A stretch of 64,000 bases of DNA, from the NCBI RefSeq assembly GCF_002878395.1, contig NC_061121.1, forward strand, positions 10,039,231-10,103,230, given 5' to 3'. Position numbers and translations under genes: made by a program. This DNA is from Capsicum annuum (taxonomy: Eukaryota > Streptophyta > Magnoliopsida > Solanales > Solanaceae). Each line of letters opens with the position of its first letter. The first letter of the stretch is position 1. Of the stretch, positions 8,578-20,599 are shown piece by piece. The notes beneath the pieces were generated by a model. The model was not told where the DNA came from. It saw only the letters and a program-made list of their open reading frames with translations, and ran no database searches.

Positions 8578-10995
8578 TGTAACACCTCGCATTTCGGGCT
8601 AGAACATAAACCATCGTTCTTATGCGTAGATGTTCCAAAGGCCATGAATCTGATGTAAATAAAGTGTTCTAATAAATTATGTAGTGTGTGGATCTAGTTG
8701 AGCATGAATTGAGATTATAGAGGTCCCTTAACTCAAGGATAAGTTGAAAACTTTCCTATCGTTCCAGTTTTAGTGAGTTTCAAAACCCGAGTCAACTTCA
8801 ATCGGCCATAAATCCTTGTATCCATCGAATTAGAAGGCCTAATGTATATCAAATGAAAGGTCTTCGAGTCCTCTTTCCAACGATACAAATTTTTCCAAAA
8901 TACAATAATGGAGTAAGAAGTTGTGGATATTTTACAGTGAGCTATCTAGACTGCCAAAAGTTAGGGGAAGTACCGACGGACCGTCACACTTGCGATAGAC
9001 CATTGCCCGAACCGTCGAAACTAAGGCAGTAAGCTTGTTTTCTGGCCAAAAAGCGACGGTATAAAGTGATGGTCTGTCCCAGTTGCGCACCTCCGTTTAG
9101 CGATATAAAGCCGTTTTAAAGGGTTGTTTTGGTACTTTTCCTTCCTAGAAACCTTCTCCACAAATATAAATCAAACTCTAAGCATTATAATTCATATATT
9201 ATCAGTTTTACAACATCTCAATCCTCTTTACTCCCAAGAACAAGATGGAAACTATTGTTTCCTTTAAGATCAAGAACTCATCCCTAAGTTCAAGATTTCC
9301 AACGAACAAATCAAGATTCAAGTTTTCTTTCCTTGCATAGATCAAGAATTCACCCTCCTAAGTGAAGATCTTCAAGAAACGGATCAAGATCCGAATTTCA
9401 TCTATCAATATCTAGGTTTCATCTTTCAGATCTGATAATCTAAGGTATGTGGGACTACTCTAAAAATCTTGGGCATAAGTTTAAATGTTTTATTAAAAAT
9501 TTAGATCCCCAATAATGATTTATATGAAGTTTGGATATGATGTTCAAAAAGAATGAATCATGGGACTATTTTGATGAAAAAAATTGCTGTCTTGAATCAT
9601 TTTTCATGGAAATTGATTTATGACTAAATGTATATATGATTTCGTGTATTTTTAAGATTTATTAAGAGCATGAGTATGAATTCCCCTTCTTGTTGCGAAG
9701 TAAATCTTATATAATCATTCTGAATGATTTAAAATACATGTCTTAAGATTTGAAAGTGATGTTCTCAATTTCATGGTGTTTGACATGGTTTGGTATTTCA
9801 TGAGAGAGAATTTCTTGTCATAGCTATATTCTTGCTTTAAAAGGGAAAGAATTGCATGTGCTTGGTTAAATTTACACGACCACCACATGTTTTGAATCTT
9901 GTAAAAGAGAAAGTGTTCTTGAGATTTCAATGTGATAACTCTATTGTGATGTTATGAATCTTGGGTGGTCATGTGCATGTTTTAGATATGATGGGTTGTG
10001 AATTTGATATGATATTGACTTGCAAGTCAGGGTATGACGATACCCAATGATGATATGCCCTTATTAGGAAAAGTATTGATCATTTGAAAGCATGAAGCAT
10101 GATTTTTGAATAATTAAAATTTGGGCTTAAGAGAGCTAATTGGTTACCCGACGAAGGTGTTTGAGTGTAGGGGCTCATCGTTGGAAACCGTAGTTATCGA
10201 TATGAGTATTATCCTGTAGGGGGGATAATGTAAACGTCATGTAAGGGTAATGTCACAGTATACTTGTAAGGGGGTATACCATCTTACTAAAACTCCAATT
10301 CTTGCGGCACACTTGGATTGGAGGCTTGGCCGCCGAGTCAAGGGCGTATTCCATATAGCCCATAGAATTACAATTGTAGGGTGTATCAATTAGCTCAGAA
10401 GAATAAATAAAGAGTAAGTCAAGGTTGCCAAGAATTGATTTGAAATCTATTAAATATGCCCATGTATTTTTACTGATGTATTATGATTGTTGACTTTGTG
10501 AAATGCTCTCATCTATTTTATATAAACACGTTATTTTGAGTTGTTTCACATACCAGTACATATTTTTGACCCTCCTCTATTTCAAGTTCTGAGACACAGT
10601 CCTGGGGTCCCGTTAAGCAGTAGATTGACTTATCAGAAATGTGCAGTTGGTGAGCCTTCTCTAGTCTAGAAGGTCGGGCTTATTTAAACAATGTTATTTG
10701 TTTTGATTCATAGTCTAACTAGGGGCCTTGTTCTAATTTTGTTTTTTATATATGTTGGATTGTGTAATGTTAGAGATTTCGCAGACGGGTGTCACTTGTT
10801 TTGAATTCTGAGAATTTATTTTTCAAATTGTTCAAGTGTTAAGAGATTGACCATGGTTTTGTCTCATTATGTTTTTCCGCAAACTTTATTATATTATATG
10901 AATATTGTGCATGAATACTAGATTACAGATGGGCGCCCGAGCCTCCATGGCTCCGGATGCTAGTTACGGCCAGGGCCCCAGATCGGGTCATGTCA
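8578..10995 (+). repeat. 5' LTR of the 9.6-kb element
   Basis: A 2418-bp LTR. It contains an AT-rich core, the conserved blocks CGTTGGAAACCGTAG (about 10171) and GGCCGCCGAGTCAAGG (about 10328), and the terminal CGGCCAGGGCCCC-type block (about 10965). The block at about 8967-9108 is palindrome-rich and differs between family members. The end is mutated to CATGTCA where other copies have CGTGACA. Confidence 0.88.
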
Positions 10996-13900
10996 AACTT
11001 GGTATCAGATCACGATTCATGGTCCCAGAATGTCTGCAAAATTGCATCAAGTAGAGTCCTATTTATGAGTGTGTAGCGCGCCATACTTATAAGTAGGAGG
11101 CTACAAGGTGTTTAGGAATGTTTCTCTTACTTCATGTTCAAGTTTGTGCTATAGAATCATAATGTTCCTTTTTCATGCTTTAGGTTGTGCTATGGTGTCG
11201 TCCATACGAGAGTAAAGTTATCCCAACTCTTTTCTTACACTGATATTTTTAGATATCTCTCATTGTTGAGGTGATTCAAGTGCAGAAGCGTAGAATTTAA
11301 ATGATGTGGTTCTTTTCTGATTAAGTCATAAAAGATTATAAAATTGTACAAAGACTTGAGGAAATCCCAATAGCGCTTCAAGGTATATTGATTCTGGTGT
11401 AAAATTTGATCTTTGTTGAATCATGCTTTTCAGCCTGTGGGATTAAGTGTATCTAGTCCCTTTTAAAAATTCTGTTCCAGATGTCATGCATAGAAGTAAT
11501 GATGTATAGCAGGATGTTGTAATTGTATTTCCATCCGAGTAGTAATATAACTTAAAGTGTCCCTGTCATAACCTATTGGTAGTGAGATGAGTTATCAAGT
11601 TGGTGACATAAAGTCACGAGGTTAGAAGTCTGAGTGAGGGTGAATTTTGTATAAATAAATATTTTAGTGGTATAACCATTGATTGAAGGATGATTTGCCA
11701 TTTTATGGTGATGGACTAATGCGGTAGTAATATTTGTAGATTGTAAGGTATTTGATAAAGGAAGCGTTTGAATGTGATTATTATCTATTCAAGAATAGGG
11801 AAGGAGCCTAGAGTGGACAACTATGGTGGTTATAGAAATCCCTTGTAGGTTATGAACAGAAATGTTTAGATTTGCCAATAAGGTATAAGTATAGACTCAT
11901 TGTTGTTTGTGGAATTTGAAGGTAGTCTAAATGTATGCTTTGGTAAGTGAGTATGATGTGTGAAAGTATAAAATGTAGATAAGATCGTGTTGGGTTATGA
12001 TATATGATTAGAATCAAATATCCCTATTATAACTTTACCCTCCCCATTGATTATCTTTATTTTTGTAGTCGTAAACTAGAACTACTTATGAAAACGCATG
12101 TAGTTGATTTCAAGGTGTAGCAGTAATGTCATAGAGAGGATGTGATTCTAGGTAGTATCCGGGTGAAACGAGTTTGGGTTGAATTTCCCAATTTGATGGA
12201 CTAGTACAATATGTTGCATGTTTTGTTGGTGGTACATGATTGACACTAGACTATAGGCTTGAGCTTTAAGATGTGAAGTGGGTCATGAGAATAGTAGCTT
12301 AAGATTTATGATGTATGTTTTATAGGGATGAATTAGTAGACTTGATATGATTTGTGAAGGAGCCTAGGCTGATAATTGATGAAAAGTTTAAGTGGTAATT
12401 GTGAGGTATAGGTGTATATCAGAACTAGTGTTAAAATTATGAATTGTGGGCGAGTCATTGAGTGGATAAAGGAGTAAGTATATAAGGATAAGTTGCACCC
12501 CTGGTAGTATGGCGTTAGGTAAGATTTTACGATATAAGTTATGTGATTAATAGTTTAATGTTAGAAGGTTATGTAGTGGAGAGTGAATTCTTTTATGTGA
12601 TAAGGAGTCAGGATATGTATGCTCATGAGACTGTGAGTTGTAGGTTGATGATGATGGAGGATAGTGAAAGTTAAGAATAGCGTTCTTGGAAAGCAGTGCC
12701 TCTAAGGGAAAAGTTTAGCATTTATGTGTATAAGTGTTTTACGTACCTAGTTTGTGTTCTTAAAATTGTAGTATGGAAAAGTCTTATGAGTTGTTGTTTG
12801 GTGTTTGTTAAATTTGAATTGAGGAAATATTGGTCCGCAAAAATGAGCCTTGGGCATGACTTTACAAATTTTGGTAAGTTGTAAGTTATGTGATTAGAGG
12901 TGCAACACGAGTATTCTAAGGAATTGAAGGTAGAGTGTTAAGTGTTTAGAAGAGTGGATGTCCATGCCCATAATAATGTTAGTCACAGGTTGGTGACTTT
13001 GGGTGTTAGAGAAAGTTATGATTATTGTTCCTGAACGGATGTCCTAGAAAGAATTCAGTGTCATTGTATTAGAAATAAATGAGAGGAGTTGTATTCATGT
13101 GTATATTGATACCCTTTTGTGATAAGGAGTGTGGATGCATACGCTCATGGCAGTGGGAATTGTAGAGTGATGGCTATAGAGGTTAGCGAAAGTTAAGACT
13201 TGCATTTTTTTTGGAAAGCAAGGATTTAAGAGTATAGTTCATCAGGGAGAGTTCAGAGTTTAAGATCATGGTGATTTCTCATTTGCGTGAGAGTTATGAC
13301 TACAAATTTTGATGTGATGTTATGTTTGCAAGTCTAGGAGGGTGACTTTGATCTAAGGGGGAGATGATGGATTAAAGTAGTTCTCGAATTTTATTTTTTG
13401 TGGTGTCAAGTTTCAAGTAAGAATCATGTTAAATCAATTCCTATTCAAGAAAGCTCCTCCTACTTTGATTTGAAAGGACTTCTAGCAATGTCTTATGTAT
13501 TTATGCCTTGCCTATGCCTAAGGTTTGAGCTCTCTATGTAACTTATGTCATGTTTCGATATCTATACGCTGAAAAATAATGTCCCTCACTGATCCAATAT
13601 TCCAACTATCCAAGCCATGTGTTATGTTGCTCATGAACCATAAATCTGTATCCCAAATCACGCTCGGTTTTAAAGAACTATGTTTTTGTATGTTACTGAT
13701 TCATTTTATGTCGAAATTAGCCAAATGCTAAAGTTGTGTGAATTCATTACTATTTCAGCTCTGAAAATGAGAAGCCATATCTTTGAATAGAAGTTCTTGT
13801 CTCAATCATTTACTTTATGAATTCCGAACTTTTGTTATACGACTCATGATGTAAGCGCTCATGTTCCTCACTACGGTCATCCCTAAGAACTCGAGCTATT

Positions 13901-15012
13901 CTAAATATAATGTCATAATGACTCTTCACTCATGATCTAAACACTTGGCATCTGAAACACTTCATGATTGTATCGTATCTTCAACTCATGTCCCACCTTG
14001 AGTAGCGCAACAAGTATAAGTTATGGTCTAATAGTGTTACTTCCATTCATGATATTTATGCTTAGGTCACTCAATGATCCTCCGTATGTTAGTATGATGG
14101 TGGTTGTGGAAGTATAGTAATGTGTTAGGTAAGGAATATATGTTCTTGAAGGAGAAAATATTGATGTGATTCTCGATCTGAAGTCATAGATGAAAGGGGA
14201 AGGGAGGAGATGAACTTTGTTGTGTGAGATAGTTAAGAGGGAAGTATGTGGCGGAAATATTTTAAGAATGATTGAAATTGTTAGTTTTAGTAGGGAGATC
14301 CATATAGTAAGTGTTGTAATGGTAGACTTGAATTTTGTGATGGATGGAAACACAAACCAATGTGCCATGTGGTTAAGTATTCTTTGAATTAAGACTTGAG
14401 TTTGTTGGATTATAGTGATAAGGCGAGGTAATCTCTTAAGGTGATGTAGAGTACAGGGTCCTATAGTTTAAGTTAACACCACTTTCCTCCGAGTTAGGAT
14501 TCAACATAGAAATATTATACGTCGGGACACAAATTCTTGTGATTAGATGTGCTATGGAAAAATTGTAATTTGGAAATGATGTAGTATGTTGATTAATGTT
14601 GGGTATAGACAGGTAGTACTATCTCTAATTTTAAGCCTTTTCGCTGTATCTTGTAAATTAGCGAATGCTAATATTCTTATGTCCCGCGGAAATCTCATCT
14701 AATATCTTGTACCAATCTTAATCTAGTTGAGGAGTCTTAGGAAGAATTCATGTCTTGCAATGTTTTGATCATGTGCCATAAAACACATGTCAAGATTATG
14801 TCGATGTAAAGTTTTGTTACCTCATGCTTCGTGCATAGGCATTTCACTAGAGGTTATCAAAAAGTTCATTTGATGCCTTCGCATTTTTATTTATTTATTT
14901 TTGTTGAGGAATAATGTTCAATGTGAGGTCATGTTTCTTTATTTCATACTTTTAGAACTTCAATGAGTCCCTACCCATTATTCAGGGATGAATGATCCCA
15001 AGGGGGAGATAA
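10996..15012 (+). other. non-coding interior of the LTR element
   Basis: The interior begins AACTTGGTATCAGATC (primer site) and ends in a purine tract. Every frame is broken by stops, with no domain seen in 4 kb. Two diverged direct repeats of about 130 bp occur at about 12590-12720 and 13105-13230 (shared words GTGATAAGGAGT, GCTCATG, GAAAGTTAAGA, TTGGAAAGCA). The open frame at 14021-14368 (minus) has no recognisable family. Confidence 0.75.
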
Positions 15013-18000
15013 TGTAACATCCCGCATTTCGGGATAGAACGTAAACCGTTGTTCTTACGTGTAGATGTTCCAAAGTGATACAAGAAGCACAAGGGAAACA
15101 TGAAACAAACACCAAATCAGTCCGCAGGTTTGAAGAACCGAGGACCCCTTTGGTGACCACTCTCGGATTCACTACAACAACAATTAAAACAAAATAACAA
15201 CAAGATATTGAAGGTTTAAAATACACCAAAACAGCAACAATATGGCGAGATGGACAACAATAACAAGATAGGAACAACACATAATTTTACTAACAAGAGA
15301 TAGAAACGGTTACAAGAACACAAACTACTACAAGATTACAATAAAAGTAAAGGGATAGTTAGATAGACTTAATGAAGGTATAATCTTAAGAACGCAAGAG
15401 AATATTCCACTCTTAGACCCTTAACGCTACACACAATGTTCACCTATCTCTTACGAAGACACAAGGTCGGAATCCACCTCCCAAGCATCACGTTTTCAAG
15501 CCATGAGATCAACAAGAGTGATTCCACACTCTCTATACCTAATTTCAGTTTTGATGCCTCAAGGAGAGAGGACTTGTGTTTCGTTGTGTTTCAAGACTTA
15601 AACATCATGAATAATCTAAGTCTCAAAGCCCTACAATGTTCTATTTATACTAGGTTACAAAATGTCCAAAATGCTCTTTTAAGAGCTAGGCTCCCTTCAA
15701 GTGTATTTAGGGGCTACCATGTTGTATTCCAAGGATCCTCTTTACACTCCAAGTGTGATATTAGGGCCGGTTTGATGTGTTTTAAGTCCTTCACTCGCAC
15801 ACTCCAAGCCCCGGGGTCATTACATTCTCACATGCGTCCATCTTTGTGGTCGTACTTGTATCACAAAGGTCATGAATCTGATGTAAATATAGTGTTCTAA
15901 TAAATTTTGTAGTGTGTGAATCTAGTTGAGCATGAACTGATATCATAGAGGTCCCTTAATTCAAGAATGACTTGAAAGATTTCCTATCATTCTAGTTTTA
16001 GTGAGCGTCAAAACCTTGGTCAACTTCAATCGATCATAACTCCTTGTATCCATCGAATTAGAAGGCCTACTGTATATCAAATGAAAGGTTTTTGTGTCCT
16101 CTTTCTAAATATACCAATTTATCAAAAATTCGATAACGTAGTAAAATATTATGGCTATTCTACAGTGAGCTGGACTACCAAAAGCAACGGGAAGTACCGA
16201 CGGACTGTCGCAACTGAGGCAGTAAGCCTATTTTCTGGCCAAAAAGCGACAATTCATCCCAGGTGCGATGGTCCATCGCCAAAACCGTTGCGCACCTCCA
16301 TTTAGCGATATAAAGCCATTTTAAAGGGTTGTTTTGGTACTTTCCCTTCCTAGAATCCTTCTCCACGAATATTAATTGAATCCTAAGCATTATAATTTAT
16401 ATATTATCAGTTTTACAATATCTCTATCCTCTCTACTCTTGAGAACAAGATGAAAACTAGGGTTTTCTTCAAGATCAAGAACTCATCCCTAAGTTCAAGA
16501 TTTCCAATGAACAAATCAATATTCAACTTTTCTTTCCATAGATCAAGAATTCACTCTCCTAAGTGAAGATCTTCAAGAAACAGATCGAGATTCGAGTTTC
16601 ATCTATCAATATCTAGGTTTCATCTTTCAGATCTGATAATCTAAGGTATGTGGGACTACTTTAAAAATATTGGGCATAAATTTAAATGTTTTATCAAGAA
16701 TTGAGATCCCCAATTATGATTTATATGAAGTTTTGATATGATGTTTGAAAAGTATGAATCATGGGACTATTTTGATGAAAACAATTGTTGTCTTGAATCA
16801 TTTTTCATGGAAATTGTTTTATGACTAAATGTATATATGATTTCATGTATTTTTAAGATTTATTGAGAGGATGAATATGAATTCCACCTCTTGTTGCGAA
16901 GTAAATCTTATATAATCATTATGAATGATTTGAAATACATGTCTTAAGATTTGAAAGTGATGTTCTCAATTTCATGGTGTTTGACATGGTTTTGTATTTC
17001 ATGAGAGGGAATTTCTTATCAAAGCTATATTCTTGCTTTAAAAGGAAGAGAATTGCATGTGATTGGTTAAATTGACATGACCACCACATGTTTTGAATCT
17101 TGCAAAAGAGAAAGTATTCTTGAGATTTCAAAGTGATGACTCTATTGTGATGTTATAAATCTTGGGTGGTCATGTGTATATTTTAAATATGATGGGCAGT
17201 GAATTTGATATGATATTGACTTGAAAGTCAGGGTATGACAATACTCGGTGATGATATGCCCTTATTAGAAAAAGTATTGATCGTTTGAAATCATGAAGCA
17301 TGATTTTTGAATAATTAAAATTTGGGCTTAAGAGAGCTAATTGGTTACCTGAAGAAGGCGTTTGAGTGTAAGGGCTCATCGTTGGAAACCGTAGTTGCCG
17401 ATACAGGTATTATCCTGTAAGGGTGATAATGTGGACGTAATGTAAGGGTGATGCCACAGTATACTTGTAAGGGGGTATACCATGTTACTGAAACTCCAAT
17501 TCTTGCGGCACACTTGACTTGGAGGCTTTTCCGCCGAGTTAATGACGGATTCTATATAGCCCATGGAATTATAATTGTAGGGTGTATCAATTGGCTCAGA
17601 AGAATAAATAAAGAGTGATTCAAGGTTGCCAAGAATTGATTTGAAATCTATTAAATATGCCCATGTATTTTTACTGATGTATTATGATTGTTGACTTTAT
17701 GAAATGCTCTCATATATTTTGTATAAGCACATATTATTTTGAGTTGTTTCACATACCAGTACATATGTATTGACCCCCCTTCATCTCAGGTTCTGAGACA
17801 CAGTCCTGGGGTCCCGTTAAGTAGTAAATTGACTTGTCAGAAGTGTGCAGTTAGTGAGCCTTCTCTTTTCTAGAAGGTCAGGCTTATTTAAACATTGTTA
17901 TTTGTATTGATTCATGGTCTAACTGGGGGCATTGTCCCAATTTTGTTTCAGACATATGTTGGATTGTGTAATGTTAGAGATTTCGCAGATAGGTGTTACA

Positions 18001-18198
18001 TCTTTTGAATTTTGAGAATTTATTTTTCAAATTGTTCAAGTGTTAAGAGATTGACCATGGTTCCATCTCATTATGTTTTTCCTCAAACTTCATTATATTA
18101 AATGAATATTGTGCATGAATACCAAATTACAGATGGGCGCCCGGGCCTCCATGCCTTGGGATGCTCTTTACAGCCAGGGCCCGGCTCGAGTCGTGACA
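15013..18198 (+). repeat. 3' LTR of the 9.6-kb element (interrupted)
   Basis: The LTR starts TGTAACATCCCGCATTTCGG after the polypurine tract and ends GTCGTGACA before TSD CATAT. It is split at 15070 by a 788-bp insertion plus a 5-bp duplication and resumes GTCATGAATCTGATG at 15869. Without the insertion it is about 2393 bp and closely resembles the 5' LTR throughout. Confidence 0.87.
15076..15863. mobile_element. 788-bp solo LTR nested in the 3' LTR
   Basis: It starts TGATACAAG and ends CTTGTATCA (9-bp perfect inverted ends beginning TG and ending CA) and is flanked by CAAAG on both sides (15071-15075 and 15864-15868). The 5-bp duplication and TG..CA ends point to an LTR rather than a DNA transposon. 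The 5' LTR of the host element lacks it. A TATA-like CTATTTATACTAG lies near 15640. The 154-codon open frame at 15436-15900 runs out of the insert into the host LTR and is chance. Strand is not determined. Confidence 0.82.
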
Positions 18199-18392
18199 CA
18201 TATTAACCATCTGATGTAATAAATTATTAATCTGATGCAACAGAGTAACCATCTGATGCAACAGATTATCAATGTGATGCAACAGAGTAACCATCTAATG
18301 CAACAGAGTAACCATCTGATACAATAGATTATCAATCTGATGCAATAAATTATCCATCTGATGCAATAGATTATAAATATAATGCAATAGAT
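18199..18392. repeat. minisatellite of (ATCTGATGCAACAGA)n type
   Basis: Repeats of the form AACCATCTGATGCAACAGAGT / TTATCAATCTGATGCAATAGA, about ten copies of 18-21 bp. It is the downstream continuation of the segment interrupted at 8577. Related arrays recur from 20.6 to 33.5 kb. Confidence 0.85.
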
Positions 18393-19336
18393 TAATTGCA
18401 AATTAGGTATGATGATACCCTACAGAGTATAACATGTGATTGATTTGAACAAAGTTTGAATGCATTGATTTTCATGAGAAAGGTGGATGCCCAAAAAAGG
18501 CATTTGAGTGAAAGGGCTCATCGTTGGAAACCATAGTTGCCGATGTGGGTCATATGATATTTTATCCTACATGGGAAGATAATAAAATAATTGGAACATC
18601 TCACATGGGAGGATTCCCTGCGGTGTACACACATGAGGGGTATACCGGCTCCAAATCCTGGAGGCTACTTGGATTGGAGTCTTGGCCGCTGAGCACTAGA
18701 GGCAGATTCCACATAGCTGTGGAATTACAATTGTAGGGTATTCCACCTAGCTCAATAGCATTACATTGGTATTGAAAACTATTACATTATTCCCATGTGT
18801 TTTCTAATAATTTGATATGAAACTGCTTTATAATGGGTCTCACCTATATTGTGTAAAAATATTATATTTCTGTTTTGATTTCTCTGCATACCAGTGCTTT
18901 TGTATTGACCCCCTCCCCTCCCAGGTTCAGAGGCATAGTCTAGGGGTCCAGAAAACCAGTAGATTCCTTTCGACAGATTGAAGAATCAAGCGGTGAACCT
19001 TCTATATTTCAGAAGGCCTAATGTTTTCAGTTTAATTTATCATTTATTAGTTTTGGGTCTACTGGGGGCCTTGTCCCAGTTTTCAGATAGGCATTTGTTT
19101 TAGTCATGTAGTAGAGATTTCGCAGCCGTTATAAAGATGTTGTGTTGAGATTGTGGGACATTATTCCCCATTATTACTTTCGCATGATTCTTGACCATGT
19201 TTCCATTATATTGTGTATCTTCTGCATTTCTTTTATCATATGAATTGTGTGCATGATTACCAGACAGATAGGGGTGTTTAGGGCCTCATGGTTTGGGATA
19301 CTCATCACGGCCAGGGCCCCGATTCGGGTCGTGACA
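18393..19336 (+). repeat. truncated long LTR (3' 940 bp only)
   Basis: From about 18393 the sequence aligns with the second half of the long-LTR superfamily: GGGCTCATCGTTGGAAACC, CTTGGCCGCTGAG, GGAATTACAATTGTAGGGT, AGATTTCGCAG and a terminal CAGGGCCCC..GGGTCGTGACA at 19336. The first 1.4 kb is missing and the left edge abuts minisatellite. It is diverged from the 8.6-18.2 kb LTRs (a different subfamily). Confidence 0.8.
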
Positions 19337-19799
19337 CGAAATCCGTAGAAAAAGAATAAACTAAATAGAAATCTAATAGAAAAAACCTAATAGAAATCTA
19401 ATAGTAAAGAGATCTTTTCCCACAAGGAAACTTCTTTCACAAAAAAAAAGAAGGTAATTCTAATTATGGTAGAGAAAATGTAAAGTAGGAAATTCAGGGT
19501 AAATCCTAGCAAATCTCCCCATGGCCTGAATTTTCTGGAAAATCAATCTTGATCTTCTTCACATAAACTTCATATATCACTGTTTCTTACCATGATTAAA
19601 AATTGATATGAGTTAAAATTGGAGCCTTGTGCATTAAAAATAAAAGCATGGGTTAATAAGATTGAAGTGAAACCTTGTGCATTGAAAGTTAGCACAAGTT
19701 AAGAGTGGAGCTCATGCGTTAAAAATAAATGCACGAGTTAAAAGGAGCCCAGGAGCCTAGGCATTAAAGCAAGTACGAGTTGAAAATTGGAGCCCATAA
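19337..19799. repeat. A-rich spacer with degenerate ~50-bp repeats
   Basis: 19337-19600 is unremarkable A-rich DNA with a short AAATCTAATAGAAA repetition. From about 19605 a unit containing GAGTTAAAATTGGAGCC…GTGCATTAAAAATAAAAGCA recurs about four times with strong divergence. No gene is seen. Confidence 0.5.
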
Positions 19800-20599
19800 A
19801 CATAAGAAAATTGAAGGAAAGGTGTCATTTAAGTATTGAATGAAGGATTGGTGACATTGACCAACTTAAAGGGTCAACCATCATTAGCAAACTTGATTAA
19901 GTTAATTGTGGACTTGATTAATATTTTCAAAACTTTCTAATATTTTTAAAAATAAAAATCAACCCAATCCATACCCCTCTTCAATCTAAATCAAAATCAA
20001 CCAATCTTCTCTCTCTCAATAGCTTCTCTCAACTCTCCCCCAACCAACAATTCTACAAATTTCTCCTTTTAATCCTCGGCGATTTCAATATTCGACGATA
20101 AATAGTTGGGCTTCGAGTTCCTTTTCGACTTCAACCTTCAATTGACGTGATAGCCTTGCTCTCCGGCCACAACAACTTTGAATTCTTCAACCTTCAATCG
20201 ACATGACAAGCTTGCTCTCTGGCCTCAACATCTTCAAATTCATCATCATTCCTTTTCTTCTTTAACAGGTAAAAATTTGTGGCCTTTTTAGTTTTGAAGA
20301 AAACGAGTAACTTGAGCGAACTTCTCTTATAGTAGTGGTTAATAATTTCAATATTTGTTGCTTTAATTTGAAATGCGGTCTCAATAAATTCCTAATTTTT
20401 AGTATTTTTTTCTCTTCTCTTTGCGAAGTGAATTATGATTTTGTTGTTTGTTACATTTTTTGAAGTTTGATTTTTGTTGTTTGTTTTTATAAAAACAAAA
20501 CAACGATTTAGATTGATTTGTTCTGTTCTTGTTCTAGGTAAAAATGGTGCCATTGTTGTTTTTACTGTTGAATAAAATTGTACTACTATTTTTTGTTTT
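19800..20599 (+). repeat. duplicated leader-like segment, copy 2
   Basis: Second copy of the 7862-8577 segment. It carries a CT-rich stretch (about 19975-20070), ACAGGTAAAAATT at about 20265 (a likely 5' splice site), and a T-rich downstream part resembling a first intron. It lies upstream of the DUF1985/Ulp1-like exons, so it probably holds that gene's promoter and untranslated first exon. This inference is from position only. Confidence 0.6.

Larger units (their letters stand above)
8578..18198 (+). mobile_element. complete non-coding LTR retrotransposon (LARD-like), 9.6 kb
   Basis: It is bounded by 5-bp duplications (CATAT), with a 2418-bp 5' LTR (TGTAACACCTCGCATTTCGG…CATGTCA), primer site TTGGTATCAGAT (from about 10998), polypurine tract AAGGGGGAGATAA (15000-15012) and a 3' LTR starting TGTAACATCC. 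The long LTR and its TGTAACACC..GTGACA ends fit solanaceous Ty3/gypsy chromovirus (Tekay/Del-like) elements, from memory. The 4-kb interior encodes nothing I can recognise as gag, protease, RT or integrase, so it appears non-autonomous and would need a partner's proteins. The 3' LTR carries a nested solo LTR. Confidence 0.88.

Noticed and set aside
8206..8592. 128-codon minus-strand frame
   Set aside because: AT-rich antisense of the duplicated leader-like segment; not conserved in copy 2 and runs into the LTR.
14021..14368. 115-codon minus-strand frame inside the LARD-like interior as a gene
   Set aside because: No motif, low-complexity Thr/Ser/Ile content, no coding neighbours; considered chance.
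15436..15900. 154-codon open frame as a gene
   Set aside because: It runs from inside the 788-bp solo LTR across its end into the host LTR, so it has no single origin and matches no family.
18168..18401. Minus-strand frame rich in Cys-Ile-Arg repeats as a membrane or Cys-rich peptide
   Set aside because: It is the translation of the ATCTGATGCAACAGA minisatellite.
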